DNA of 64,000 nt from the NCBI RefSeq assembly GCF_003478995.1, contig NZ_QUGI01000007.1, positions 124,001-188,000 on the forward strand, read 5' to 3'. Position 1 is the stretch's first letter, and each line of letters opens with the position of its first letter. The position numbers were made by a program, and so were the translations under genes. Shown one piece after another: positions 8,045 through 15,998 of this stretch. Below the pieces are notes generated by a model. The model searched no databases, was not told where the DNA came from, and saw only the letters and a list, made by a program, of their open reading frames with translations. This DNA is from Pseudoflavonifractor sp. AF19-9AC. Its GTDB lineage: Bacteria > Bacillota > Clostridia > Oscillospirales > Oscillospiraceae.

Positions 8045-8858
8045 AGCCTTATTAAAAATTCAATATGCTGCTCGTGTGAGTTTTAATTCCGCAGAAAAAT
8101 TCCACCATTTCGCTTGGATCGCATGTATAGTATCTGCATTTTCCGTTTTTCTTCCTAGCAGTTGGCCCATGTACATTATAAACGGAATACCCTGTATAGC
8201 TGATATCTTTGCTTTTCTATTTTCTATCATAACATCTCAAAAAGTGAACCTGGCATCTACCCTTCGCAAATACTTTGATTCCTATGTACTCGATATACAG
8301 CTAAATCAGTTTTCGGAAACTGAACTTCGTAAGATACGAGAGCAAACCGAAAAAATATATTTGAAATCCCCTATCAATGCTGCCATCCAAATGTCCAACA
8401 CAGGAAGTGATTCACCTCCCGGTGTTCGAAACTGGTATACATTTTCAGAGTTTTATGATGGATTAGATGCCCAATTTGAATGCCAACGGCAGAATACCTG
8501 GTGGAATTCAAAAATGGTTATGATACGGACCATTGCAACGGTTGTTGTGCTGTTTGTTGTAGGGGGCATTTTTATTGCCCTTTTACTTAGCAACAATATA
8601 CTAAACATCCTACTCTGTTCTGCCGGAATTCTCATTAAGATTTGTGAACGCATTATCGAGAATTGGCGATACCTTTGCATTTCTCGTCAAATTGATGGAT
8701 CACAGCAGACAATTGAGGTTCACCCCACAAAAGAAGGAATAGAAAAATTACAGAATCTAATTGATGAGCGTCGTTCTATTAATGTTTTAGAACTTGGATG
8801 GTTTCATAATAAACTTGCAAATAAGTTCTCGAAATTGTATGAAAAACTAGTGTCATAA
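8007..8858 (+). CDS. S-4TM-type membrane effector of CBASS
   Basis: 283 residues with four predicted membrane helices in two pairs (about 32-50, 54-77, 170-195 and 197-217) around a cytosolic domain with WYTFSEFYDGLDAQFECQRQ and a charged C-terminal tail. This is the layout of the S-4TM family of putative pore-forming effectors found with nucleotide-signalling operons. On sensing the cyclic nucleotide it should disrupt the membrane and kill or arrest the cell. The start has GGAGGCGG upstream. A strong terminator follows at 8908. Confidence 0.82.
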   Translation: MNSNIIQERQNDEALLKIQYAARVSFNSAEKFHHFAWIACIVSAFSVFLPSSWPMYIINGIPCIADIFAFLFSIITSQKVNLASTLRKYFDSYVLDIQLNQFSETELRKIREQTEKIYLKSPINAAIQMSNTGSDSPPGVRNWYTFSEFYDGLDAQFECQRQNTWWNSKMVMIRTIATVVVLFVVGGIFIALLLSNNILNILLCSAGILIKICERIIENWRYLCISRQIDGSQQTIEVHPTKEGIEKLQNLIDERRSINVLELGWFHNKLANKFSKLYEKLVS

Positions 8859-8907
8859 CGACGGATTTGGGCTTTATAAAGTCCTATCTTTGTCTATAAA
8901 AAGAAAG

Positions 8908-8949
8908 GAGCGCCGCCACCGGACAAATATCCGATGACGGCGCTCTTTT
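8908..8949. terminator. terminator of the CBASS operon
   Basis: GAGCGCC..CCGG and CCGATGACGGCGCTC form a stem of about 16 pairs (8908-8945) followed by TTTT on the plus strand. The minus strand is T-rich beyond it too. The remaining bases to 9077 show no gene. Confidence 0.8.
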
Positions 8950-9077
8950 CTTGTTTACAAAAGGTAAAAATCCGGTACTTTTCCTATGTAGAAACGCCCT
9001 GCCGCCTCACACGGAAAAATCATACTGCCCCTACACGGAAAAGCCGACACAGGCGGTTTCTTGACCCGTTTTGAACC

Positions 9078-9254
9078 CTAATTCCTGCACTTTTGGGAAC
9101 GGCGGGAAAGATAGTGCGGGCAGGACACCACCACCGCCCGGAAACTCTGCTTGCAGGGATGGACACAGCCCTTGCAGAGCTTATTATACTGGCGTCTGCC
9201 GTTCTCGCCCAGGAAGAACGCCCATTCCAGACGCCATTTCTTGCTCCGGCTCAT
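9078..9254 (-). CDS. small cysteine-rich ICE protein
   Basis: 58 residues from MSRSKKWRLEWAFFLGENG. Four cysteines (CKGCVHPC and SCPHY) suggest a small zinc-binding module. It overlaps the ArdA fusion stop as ATGA, which fixes the start and shows coupling. Short proteins of this type end the same operon in other Tn1549-like elements. Function is unknown. Confidence 0.65.
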   Translation of the reverse strand: MSRSKKWRLEWAFFLGENGRRQYNKLCKGCVHPCKQSFRAVVVSCPHYLSRRSQKCRN

Positions 9255-11110
9255 AAGTCGCCCAGCTCCGGGGGCTTCTTCTGCGGGGCAGGCTTGTCCG
9301 GGCCTTTCCGTTCCGCGCACTCCCGTTTCGCGTCCTCCAGCCGCTCCCGGATGGAAGGCTTTTTCTCCGGCGTGGTCCTGCGCGCCTCGGTCTGGGCTTT
9401 CTCCAATTCCTCACCACGGCGGCCGTTGTTGATGATCCCGTCGATCATGCCGTAGTCATCCTCCAGGGTCATTTCCGCCGTGCGCAGCGGGTTTTCCGGC
9501 TCCACGGGGACAGATACGATCTGCCCGTTGATGCTGGCGAACAGCTCCGGCCACTTGAATTGCTCGGTGTACTTCTGGATCATGTCCGGGGGCAGGGATG
9601 CGAAGCTCTCCGGCCCCAGGCCCACCACCAGGAAGGTGCCTGCCACAATGTCGTAAATCTCACCATGCTCGTCCCGGAGGGAACGGTTCAGGTCCAGACC
9701 GATGAGCTTACCTTCATCGTTCAGCACCAGCCCCACCGGATCGTCAAAGGGATAGGAGGCGGCAATGTCGCCGCCCACCTCCGCTTGCAGCGCATGGAGG
9801 CCGGGGTCGATCTCCTTCACATAGGGTTCCTTCATGGGCTCCACCACCAGAACAGTCAGCTTCTCCGGCGCGGTATGTTCGGGGGCGTCTCCGTTGGGGA
9901 TGGCAAAGGCGCGGCTGCCGTTGGCCATGATGAGATACTTCCCGTCCTCGGACTCGTGGTGGAAACCGTATCCGGCCGCCTCCATCTGTTCCCGGCTCAT
10001 ATCCGTCACATGGAAGGTGCCCCTGGGGGTTCGCACCGTCTCGCCGGTCTCTCGGTCATCCGGGGTGGGCGCCGCTTGCTGCCCGTACAACTCCGCTTCA
10101 TACTCCCGGTTTGCCTGTTCCGCAAAGGACAGCATCTGATCCACATGGGACTGATCCGGGTTTTCGATGGCCTCCCGGATCGCCTGGGGGTCTACATCCA
10201 GAAATTCCTCATAGCCGGTGGCGTCCTTGAATTTCTCGATCTCCGAAGGAAGATAGTCCTCCTGGGTCTGCCCCAGAGCGGCCAGCTTCTCGTCCAGGGC
10301 AGAGATACGCCCGGCCATCAGATTTTCGTAGATTTCTTCCTTCGCCGCGTGTTCCTCCGGGTGCTCGGCGGCATACTGCGGGTCGTGCTGCCGGAAAAAC
10401 TCGTCCATATCGTAGGCAAGGTCCATGGCCCATTCCGAAATTTCTTCTTCGGGGATGTCGTCCTGGAAGGTCATCACCCGGTATTCCTCCGGGATGCTGC
10501 CGCGCTCGCCATCGTAATACTCATGGAAGCTGTCCCCGGTATCCCGCACATAGCCCAGGTCGGTGAACTGGCCGCTTTCCTCCAGAGCGATGTCCCGCCC
10601 GTAGGCCTCATAGTCGATGTAATTGCGCAGATGCTCCGGCACCTGCATGGCGTCCAGTTCCTCGATGTAATACCGGCCCAGATCGTCGTGGTCGTGGATG
10701 TCGGGGTAAATATCGTAGCAGTCCAGGTTCTCCGTCAGGTTGATAAGTTCCTGGATGCTGCCCGTGTGGTCGCCGATTTCCATAGCAGCCTGGAACCTCT
10801 CATATTCATCCTGGCTCATATCATCCAGTTTGGAGGCCAGGTAGTTCAGTTCATCCAGGTTGGCATACTCGCCCAGCAGGTCATAGAGGCCGTCCACATA
10901 GCAGTCGTAGTCCGTGATGAACCATTCCTCATAGGTCTGCCCAAATTCGTCCTTCGACCCAATCCCGATGCGCTCAAAGACTTTTTTCAGTTCCTCCGCC
11001 GTGGTGGGGAACTTCACCCATTCGCCCACAAGGGCGCCCTCGTTGTACTTACCCAGGTTGGTGATGAAAGCGGCAAAGGGATAATCTTTGTCATAGTCAT
11101 AATGGGGCAT
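9251..11110 (-). CDS. ardA: ArdA antirestriction protein fused to DUF3846 and DUF4316
   Basis: 619 residues. Residues 1-230 are ArdA (FAAFITNLGKYNEGALVGEW, later LGRYYIEEL), a very acidic DNA mimic that blocks type I restriction of the incoming strand. A linker rich in Asp and Glu follows. About residues 410-530 read as DUF3846 (LTVLVVEPMKEPYVKEI, GLVLNDEGKLIGLDLNRS). The end reads as DUF4316 (YGMIDGIINNG, KKPSIRERLEDAKREC). The KKPSI(R/K)ERL tail recurs in two other proteins of this element (11123-11662 and, as KKPSIRKEL, 45358-45846). It protects the ICE in a new host. Confidence 0.85.
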   Translation of the reverse strand: MPHYDYDKDYPFAAFITNLGKYNEGALVGEWVKFPTTAEELKKVFERIGIGSKDEFGQTYEEWFITDYDCYVDGLYDLLGEYANLDELNYLASKLDDMSQDEYERFQAAMEIGDHTGSIQELINLTENLDCYDIYPDIHDHDDLGRYYIEELDAMQVPEHLRNYIDYEAYGRDIALEESGQFTDLGYVRDTGDSFHEYYDGERGSIPEEYRVMTFQDDIPEEEISEWAMDLAYDMDEFFRQHDPQYAAEHPEEHAAKEEIYENLMAGRISALDEKLAALGQTQEDYLPSEIEKFKDATGYEEFLDVDPQAIREAIENPDQSHVDQMLSFAEQANREYEAELYGQQAAPTPDDRETGETVRTPRGTFHVTDMSREQMEAAGYGFHHESEDGKYLIMANGSRAFAIPNGDAPEHTAPEKLTVLVVEPMKEPYVKEIDPGLHALQAEVGGDIAASYPFDDPVGLVLNDEGKLIGLDLNRSLRDEHGEIYDIVAGTFLVVGLGPESFASLPPDMIQKYTEQFKWPELFASINGQIVSVPVEPENPLRTAEMTLEDDYGMIDGIINNGRRGEELEKAQTEARRTTPEKKPSIRERLEDAKRECAERKGPDKPAPQKKPPELGDL

Positions 11111-11122
11111 AGCGACACCTCC

Positions 11123-11662
11123 TTATCGCTCCGGCGCAGGCTTTTCCCGATGGGGCTGCGCCTTGCTCTGGTTGGCACATTCCTTCCGGCTCTGCTCCAG
11201 CCGCTCCTTGATGGAGGGTTTTTTCTCCGTCTGCTTCTCCCTGGGGCGCTCATGCTCCCACTCGTCGCCGGAAAGGGTGAGATAGCCTCGGCTCGTAAAA
11301 CAGCCCTGTTCCTCCCGCATGGCGTGATTGCCGAAGGGAACGGGATCAATGGCGTCCAGCAGCTCCGGGGGCAGAAGGACATCCAAATGCTGCGCCAGAT
11401 AGCGCCAGCCCACATCCTCCACCTTACGGATGTTGGGCTCCAGGACAAAATACTCGGTGTTGGCAGGGAACTCCCGGAACTGTTCCAGGGTGGTCAGGCG
11501 GTAGGGCGACTCCTGGACAGCGTCCAAGAGGTCACAGTCCTCCGGGGAAAGTCCGGCAAGCGCCTGGGCCACCGCCTCCAGCTCGCTTGCGTCACCGACT
11601 GCGGGGAGCAGCGGTTTCAAATGCTCCATGAAATTGGGTTCGGTTTTGCTCAAAGACATCAT
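11123..11662 (-). CDS. hypothetical ICE protein with KKPSIKERLEQ tail
   Basis: 179 residues. The middle part (SPYRLTTLEQFREFPANTEY, then a segment on the last acidic half) is acidic, and the C-terminus KKPSIKERLEQSRKECANQ is the same basic tail motif as in the ArdA fusion just downstream. I do not recognise the N-terminal domain. It lies 12 bases upstream of ardA in the same direction and is probably co-transcribed; a role in antirestriction is only suggested by that. Confidence 0.65.
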   Translation of the reverse strand: MMSLSKTEPNFMEHLKPLLPAVGDASELEAVAQALAGLSPEDCDLLDAVQESPYRLTTLEQFREFPANTEYFVLEPNIRKVEDVGWRYLAQHLDVLLPPELLDAIDPVPFGNHAMREEQGCFTSRGYLTLSGDEWEHERPREKQTEKKPSIKERLEQSRKECANQSKAQPHREKPAPER

Positions 11663-11758
11663 CCTTTCTGAAAATAGGTAAAAGAAAAGCAGGAAACCCG
11701 GAAAGGTTTCCTGCTTGGTGCCGCCACCGGCGGCTGCTATTTTGTTGTGGTATGTAGT

Positions 11759-12091
11759 CTATCCCTTCAGGTTCTCCAGCGCAGCGGGATCGTTGGAAAG
11801 AATGGCGCCGACCGTCTGGCAACTTTCCAATTCAGGACAGTTGCCACAGGTTGTCACGCCTTTTTGCAGGGCGCATTGGCGAATACCGCAAAGGCTTTCA
11901 CAATACACCGTTTTTACCCCATCCGTACGGCAACCTTGACAGTTGATATGCTCCGGAAGAATGGGCGCATGATTTAATTCAGACCATAGTTTTGCGGTTT
12001 TCTCGCGCAATGCCTGATCGTCGTTGATCGTTGCAAGATAAGCGTCGCACTTCTCACAGTCCAGCCCACAGTATGCAATCATATCCCTCAC
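11759..12091 (-). CDS. DUF3795 cysteine-rich protein
   Basis: 110 residues starting MRDMIAYCGLDCEKCDAYLA, the hallmark of DUF3795, with further cysteines in CQGC, CESLCGIRQC and CGNCPEL that probably bind metal. The family's function is unknown. It sits between topoisomerase III and the small acidic gene, and is likely accessory, not transfer, DNA. Confidence 0.8.
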   Translation of the reverse strand: MRDMIAYCGLDCEKCDAYLATINDDQALREKTAKLWSELNHAPILPEHINCQGCRTDGVKTVYCESLCGIRQCALQKGVTTCGNCPELESCQTVGAILSNDPAALENLKG

Positions 12092-12178
12092 GGCTATTCA
12101 CCTCCTGCAAGATGTTAGCCTTATTATACAGCAATCCGTTACTCTTGGATAGAGCGAGAAGGAAGAACGACACGATAC

Positions 12179-14248
12179 TTATTTCTCGATGCGGTAATTC
12201 ACATATTTTCCTCCGGTATCGGCCAGAACGATTGTCCCGTCATAGGTTTTCCCGGTACGCAGGGAACGCAGCCCCTTGACCTTTGCCTTTCCGTCTTTGA
12301 GCAAAGCGGCGGCGATCTTGGACGTAAAGGCCTTTCCACGCTGCTCGAAAAAACGGTCATTCTTCCACATGACAAACTGGCAGGCTCGGTCCGAACAGGC
12401 GAAGTTCTTCTTGCCCTCATAGACCGGCTTGCCGCAGCGGGGGCAGAGGCCCACCGTCTCCTTCTCCGGTTGGAACAGCTTTTGCCCATTCTCGGAAATG
12501 TGGGAGTAGTTCCGCACCAGCTCCGCCGCCATCGCCTCGATCCCGTCCATGAAGTCCTCCGGCAACGCCTGGCCCTTTGCCACCTCGTTCAACCGCTGCT
12601 CCCAATCCGCTGTTAGCTTGGGAGAGGTCAGCAGCTCCGGAAGCACCGTGACCAGGTTGACACCCGCCTTTGTGGGGATCAGGCTCTTGCCCTTGCGCTC
12701 CACGAACCCACCGGACACCAGCTTTTCGATGATGGCCGCCCTGGTCGCCGGGGTTCCCAGGCCCTTGTGCTCTGCCTCGTCCGGCATTTCTTCCTTGCCC
12801 GCGTTCTCCATGGCTGACAGAAGGGTGTCCTCGGTGTAGGGTTTGGGAGGCGAAGTGAAGTGCTCGGTGACGGAGGCGGAGACCGGCTCAAAGACCTGCC
12901 CCTCGGTCAAGGCGGGAAGGACACCCTCGGTATCTTCATCCTCCGGCTTCTCCTTCAGAGAGGAACGGAACACCTCCTGGATGGCTTGCCAGCCCTGGGA
13001 AAGCACCTGCTTTCCTTTTGCCGTGAAAGTGTGGCCACCGCAGTCAAAGGTAGCCGTGACCACCTCATACACAAAAGGCTCTGCCGTCGCACACAGCAAC
13101 TTGCAGCAGACCAGCAGAAGGATATTGCGCTCGCCCACAGGCAGCGCAGGCACATCCGCCTTTTCCAGCTCCAGGGTGGGAATCAGGGCGTGGTGGTCGG
13201 ATACCTCCTTGTCGTTCACCAGCGCCAGAACATCGGGGAAAAACTCCGGGCGGGCATCGAAGGGCGTCACCCGTGCCGCCAGATGCAGGACCACGGAAGC
13301 GGTCTCCGCCATATCGCCGGTCAAATACCGGCTGTCTGTCCGGGGATAGGTCAGCAGCTTCTTTTCATAGAGCGACTGGGCATAGTCCAGGGTTTGCTTG
13401 GCCGTGTAGCCGAACACCCGGTTTGCCTCCCGCTGCAAGGTGGTCAGGTCATACAGCTTGGGCGGCTTCTCTGTCTTTTTTTCCCGCACCAGGGATACAC
13501 ACACGGCCCGCTGCCCGTCACAGGCGTCCCGGACGGCCTGGGCGTCCTCCATAGCCGGGATTTTTTCAGAAACCGCCTCGGCTCCCTCCAGCGCCAGCCG
13601 CACATGGTGGTATTTCTCCTTGCGGAACAGGACAATCTTGCTGTCCCGGTCGGCCAGCATCGCCAGGGTGGGCGTCTGCACCCGCCCCACATTCAAAGTG
13701 CGGTGGTAGAGGACGGAGAACAGGCGGCTTGCGTTGATGCCGATGAGCCAGTCCGCCTTTTGGCGGCAAAGCGCCGACTGATATAGAGGATCATAATCCC
13801 TACCAGGGCGCAGATCGGCAAAGCCCTCCCGGATCGCCGCGTCCTCCATCGAAGAAATCCAGAGGCGGGAGAAGGGTTTTGTGCATCCGGCGGCCTCATA
13901 GACCAGCCGGAAGATCAGCTCGCCCTCACGCCCCGCATCGCAGGCATTGACCAGCTCCGTCACATCGGGGCGCTCCATCAGGGAACGGAGAATGTAGAAC
14001 TGGGCAGCCTTTTCCTCGGACACCACATAGCGGAAGGGGTTAGGCAGGATGGGAAGGTCCTCATACCGCCACTTCTTGTAGCGGTCATCGTAGGCAGCCG
14101 CATCCGCCAGTCCCACCAGATGCCCGATGCACCAGGAAATGAGCCAGCCGCCGCCCTCAAAATAGCCGTCGGCCCTGGATGTGACACCCAGGGCCGACGC
14201 GATACTCTTTGCTACACTTGGTTTTTCACAGATCACCAATTTGCTCAA
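12179..14248 (-). CDS. topB: DNA topoisomerase III
   Basis: 689 residues. It opens with the TOPRIM domain (MSKLVICEKPSVAKSIASAL; NACDAGREGELIFRL) and has the active-site tyrosine in LTYPRTDSRYLT. A C-terminal zinc ribbon (CPRCGKPVYEG..CSDRAC) and a repeat-like tail follow, as in the ICE-borne type IA enzymes of Tn1549-like elements. It relaxes or decatenates ICE DNA during transfer or replication. It starts 4 bases before the stop of the upstream DUF4366 gene (ATGA-type overlap). Confidence 0.93.
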   Translation of the reverse strand: MSKLVICEKPSVAKSIASALGVTSRADGYFEGGGWLISWCIGHLVGLADAAAYDDRYKKWRYEDLPILPNPFRYVVSEEKAAQFYILRSLMERPDVTELVNACDAGREGELIFRLVYEAAGCTKPFSRLWISSMEDAAIREGFADLRPGRDYDPLYQSALCRQKADWLIGINASRLFSVLYHRTLNVGRVQTPTLAMLADRDSKIVLFRKEKYHHVRLALEGAEAVSEKIPAMEDAQAVRDACDGQRAVCVSLVREKKTEKPPKLYDLTTLQREANRVFGYTAKQTLDYAQSLYEKKLLTYPRTDSRYLTGDMAETASVVLHLAARVTPFDARPEFFPDVLALVNDKEVSDHHALIPTLELEKADVPALPVGERNILLLVCCKLLCATAEPFVYEVVTATFDCGGHTFTAKGKQVLSQGWQAIQEVFRSSLKEKPEDEDTEGVLPALTEGQVFEPVSASVTEHFTSPPKPYTEDTLLSAMENAGKEEMPDEAEHKGLGTPATRAAIIEKLVSGGFVERKGKSLIPTKAGVNLVTVLPELLTSPKLTADWEQRLNEVAKGQALPEDFMDGIEAMAAELVRNYSHISENGQKLFQPEKETVGLCPRCGKPVYEGKKNFACSDRACQFVMWKNDRFFEQRGKAFTSKIAAALLKDGKAKVKGLRSLRTGKTYDGTIVLADTGGKYVNYRIEK

Positions 14249-14976
14249 TTCTGGTCCTCCTGTTCTTCCTGTTCAGGAACGTCCTCGTTTTCGTATTCCT
14301 CGTCCTCGAACTCATAGTCGTCCGGGTCGGCGCTGACCTTTGCGCCCTGTTTGGGCTTGATGAACTTGATGTAGGCGAAGGCTCCTCCGCCGCCCAGGGC
14401 CGCCAGCAGCAGGATCAGCACCAAGGCGCCGCCGCTGCCGGACTCTTTCTCCGGCTCCGGTTCGGGCTCCGGCTCCACCTCCGGCGCTTTCCCGGCGCAC
14501 TCGCTCATATTCACCACACAGACCGGACAGGCGGTATTCACCGCACCGGCCTGGCACTTCTCGGCGCAGGTACAAGCAGCGGGCTTTTCCTCCGTCTGTC
14601 CATCTTCCATCAACGCCATCAAGTCGGCTTCATCCACCTGGTTCAAGAAGTGAACGGCGGTCTCCTTGTCCTCGTTGGCCCGGTCGATCAGGATGTAAAA
14701 ATAGTTGCCCGCTTTCGTGGTCACGGTGATAAGCTGCTTGTCGCCGTAATAGTCGTCCACCAGCGTGGCGTTGCCCTCCGGGGTCAGGGGCTGGCCCTCC
14801 GGCTCCATGCCCCCGGTGGCGGGTTCCTCGGTGGGGTCGGGGGTCGCCTCAGCGGGCTCCCCGGTGTAGTAGTCGCCATCCCCACCGCCCGCAAAGGCGG
14901 TGACAGAGAAGGCGGTCATACACAGGATCACCACCGTCAGGGCCGCCAGAAGGCGAAAAACTCTGTTACGCTTCAT
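14245..14976 (-). CDS. DUF4366 membrane protein of the conjugation apparatus
   Basis: About 243 residues. An N-terminal signal (RLLAALTVVILCMTAF), a Pro/Glu-rich extracellular part with a cysteine cluster (CTCAEKC, CPVCVV), a C-terminal membrane helix (VLILLLAALGGGGAFAYIKF) and an acidic cytosolic tail. The start at 14976 is chosen because GGAGG lies nine bases upstream; 14985 is also possible. The family is confined to Tn1549-type T4SS operons and probably forms part of the cell-surface channel. Confidence 0.8.
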   Translation of the reverse strand: MKRNRVFRLLAALTVVILCMTAFSVTAFAGGGDGDYYTGEPAEATPDPTEEPATGGMEPEGQPLTPEGNATLVDDYYGDKQLITVTTKAGNYFYILIDRANEDKETAVHFLNQVDEADLMALMEDGQTEEKPAACTCAEKCQAGAVNTACPVCVVNMSECAGKAPEVEPEPEPEPEKESGSGGALVLILLLAALGGGGAFAYIKFIKPKQGAKVSADPDDYEFEDEEYENEDVPEQEEQEDQN

Positions 14977-15256
14977 CTTCGCCATCCTCCATTCCTTCCA
15001 CATCCGCGTCGTCGGGGTCCGCCGCTGCCTCCGCTTCCATCATCCCATCGGGCAGGGTGATCAGGCCGCTAGCGTAGGCCTTCAGGAAGGCGGTCAGCTC
15101 CTTGTTGTCCATCCGCACCGCCTTGACCATGCGGACAATCTCCAGGTTTTCTTCCTCGGTGAGCTGCGCCTCCAGTTCCCGAAGGCGCTTCTGCTGGGCG
15201 GAGATCTTCTCCTTCGTCTTTTCGATGTCCTTGCGAATCTTCTCAACCGTTGCCAT
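14966..15256 (-). CDS. DUF4315 coiled-coil protein
   Basis: 96 residues from MATVEKIRKDIEKTKEKI. The first 50 residues are a strong coiled coil (EKTKEKISAQQKRLRELEAQ) and the C-terminus is a run of Asp and Glu. This small protein always precedes DUF4366 in this T4SS type. It overlaps both neighbours, so the operon is translationally coupled. Confidence 0.82.
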   Translation of the reverse strand: MATVEKIRKDIEKTKEKISAQQKRLRELEAQLTEEENLEIVRMVKAVRMDNKELTAFLKAYASGLITLPDGMMEAEAAADPDDADVEGMEDGEDEA

Positions 15257-15977
15257 GTGTGCAAAGCTCCTTTCCAAATCGTTCTCTCCAGGAATAGTTC
15301 CGCCCCAGGCCCTTGACCGTTTTCAGGTTTTTCCGGGCGTTGTCCTCCAGCGCCAGGGCGCGGCGGAACAAATCGGGATGCTGCTCCCGCAGGGCGGTGA
15401 TCTCGTCGGGTTTCATGCTGGGGCAGAAAAAACAGGACGATTTTCCCGGCTGGGGCAGCCCTGCTGCCTCGATCTGCCGGATGCAATCGTCCCGCGTCCA
15501 TCCCCATTCCATCAGGGGATACCACTTGCTGTATTTTCGGTCGGCCAGGTCCCCCAGCAGCACCTTGTCGCTGCGGTAGCCCTCGCCTGCGTCGTAGCCG
15601 ATGAACTTGACCACCCGTTTGCCCGCCGCCCAAGCCTTTTGACACGGTGGGTAATGATTGCAGAACTTTTCCTGCGGCCCGATCTTGTGTTTCAGGGAAC
15701 ACCGCTTGAAGCCGTAGGCGATGGATGGTAGGCTGCAACTTTGCAGACATTCATCCTCCAGCGTCAGCCGTTTCCCGTCACGGGTGGTCTTATACACTCT
15801 GGTAATGGGAGGCATCCCGTGGTCCTTCAGCCAAGAATCCATCACCTCCAGATAGGCGTAGGTATGGGGATGCTCTGCCCCCGTATCCGCAAAGAGGATC
15901 AGGTCCACCGGGATACGGTGCTGGTGCAGCCCAATCAAAAGGGCGGTGCTGTTGGCGCCGCCCCCATAGGAAACCAT
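15243..15977 (-). CDS. PAPS-reductase-like N-type ATP pyrophosphatase
   Basis: 244 residues. The P-loop SYGGGANSTALL at the N-terminus and the D-T-G segment LFADTGAEHPHTY mark the adenine-nucleotide alpha-hydrolase fold of PAPS reductases and DndC. A C-terminal SCFFCPSMKPDEI places two cysteines near the active site. GGAGGTG precedes the start. Such genes recur in Clostridial ICE operons between DUF4315 and the NlpC/P60 gene; the substrate is unknown. Nucleic-acid sulfur modification is possible but unsupported, since no DndD/E partners are present. Confidence 0.8.
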   Translation of the reverse strand: MVSYGGGANSTALLIGLHQHRIPVDLILFADTGAEHPHTYAYLEVMDSWLKDHGMPPITRVYKTTRDGKRLTLEDECLQSCSLPSIAYGFKRCSLKHKIGPQEKFCNHYPPCQKAWAAGKRVVKFIGYDAGEGYRSDKVLLGDLADRKYSKWYPLMEWGWTRDDCIRQIEAAGLPQPGKSSCFFCPSMKPDEITALREQHPDLFRRALALEDNARKNLKTVKGLGRNYSWRERFGKELCTHGNG

Positions 15978-15998
15978 ATTGATGCTTCATCACCTCCA

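Noticed and set aside
9560..11671. Long open frame of about 700 codons on the plus strand opposite ardA
   Set aside because: It is the antisense of a GC-rich gene and shows the Gly/Val/Leu/His-rich composition of shadow frames. The same holds for 15741-17912 (+) and 52935-55118 (-).
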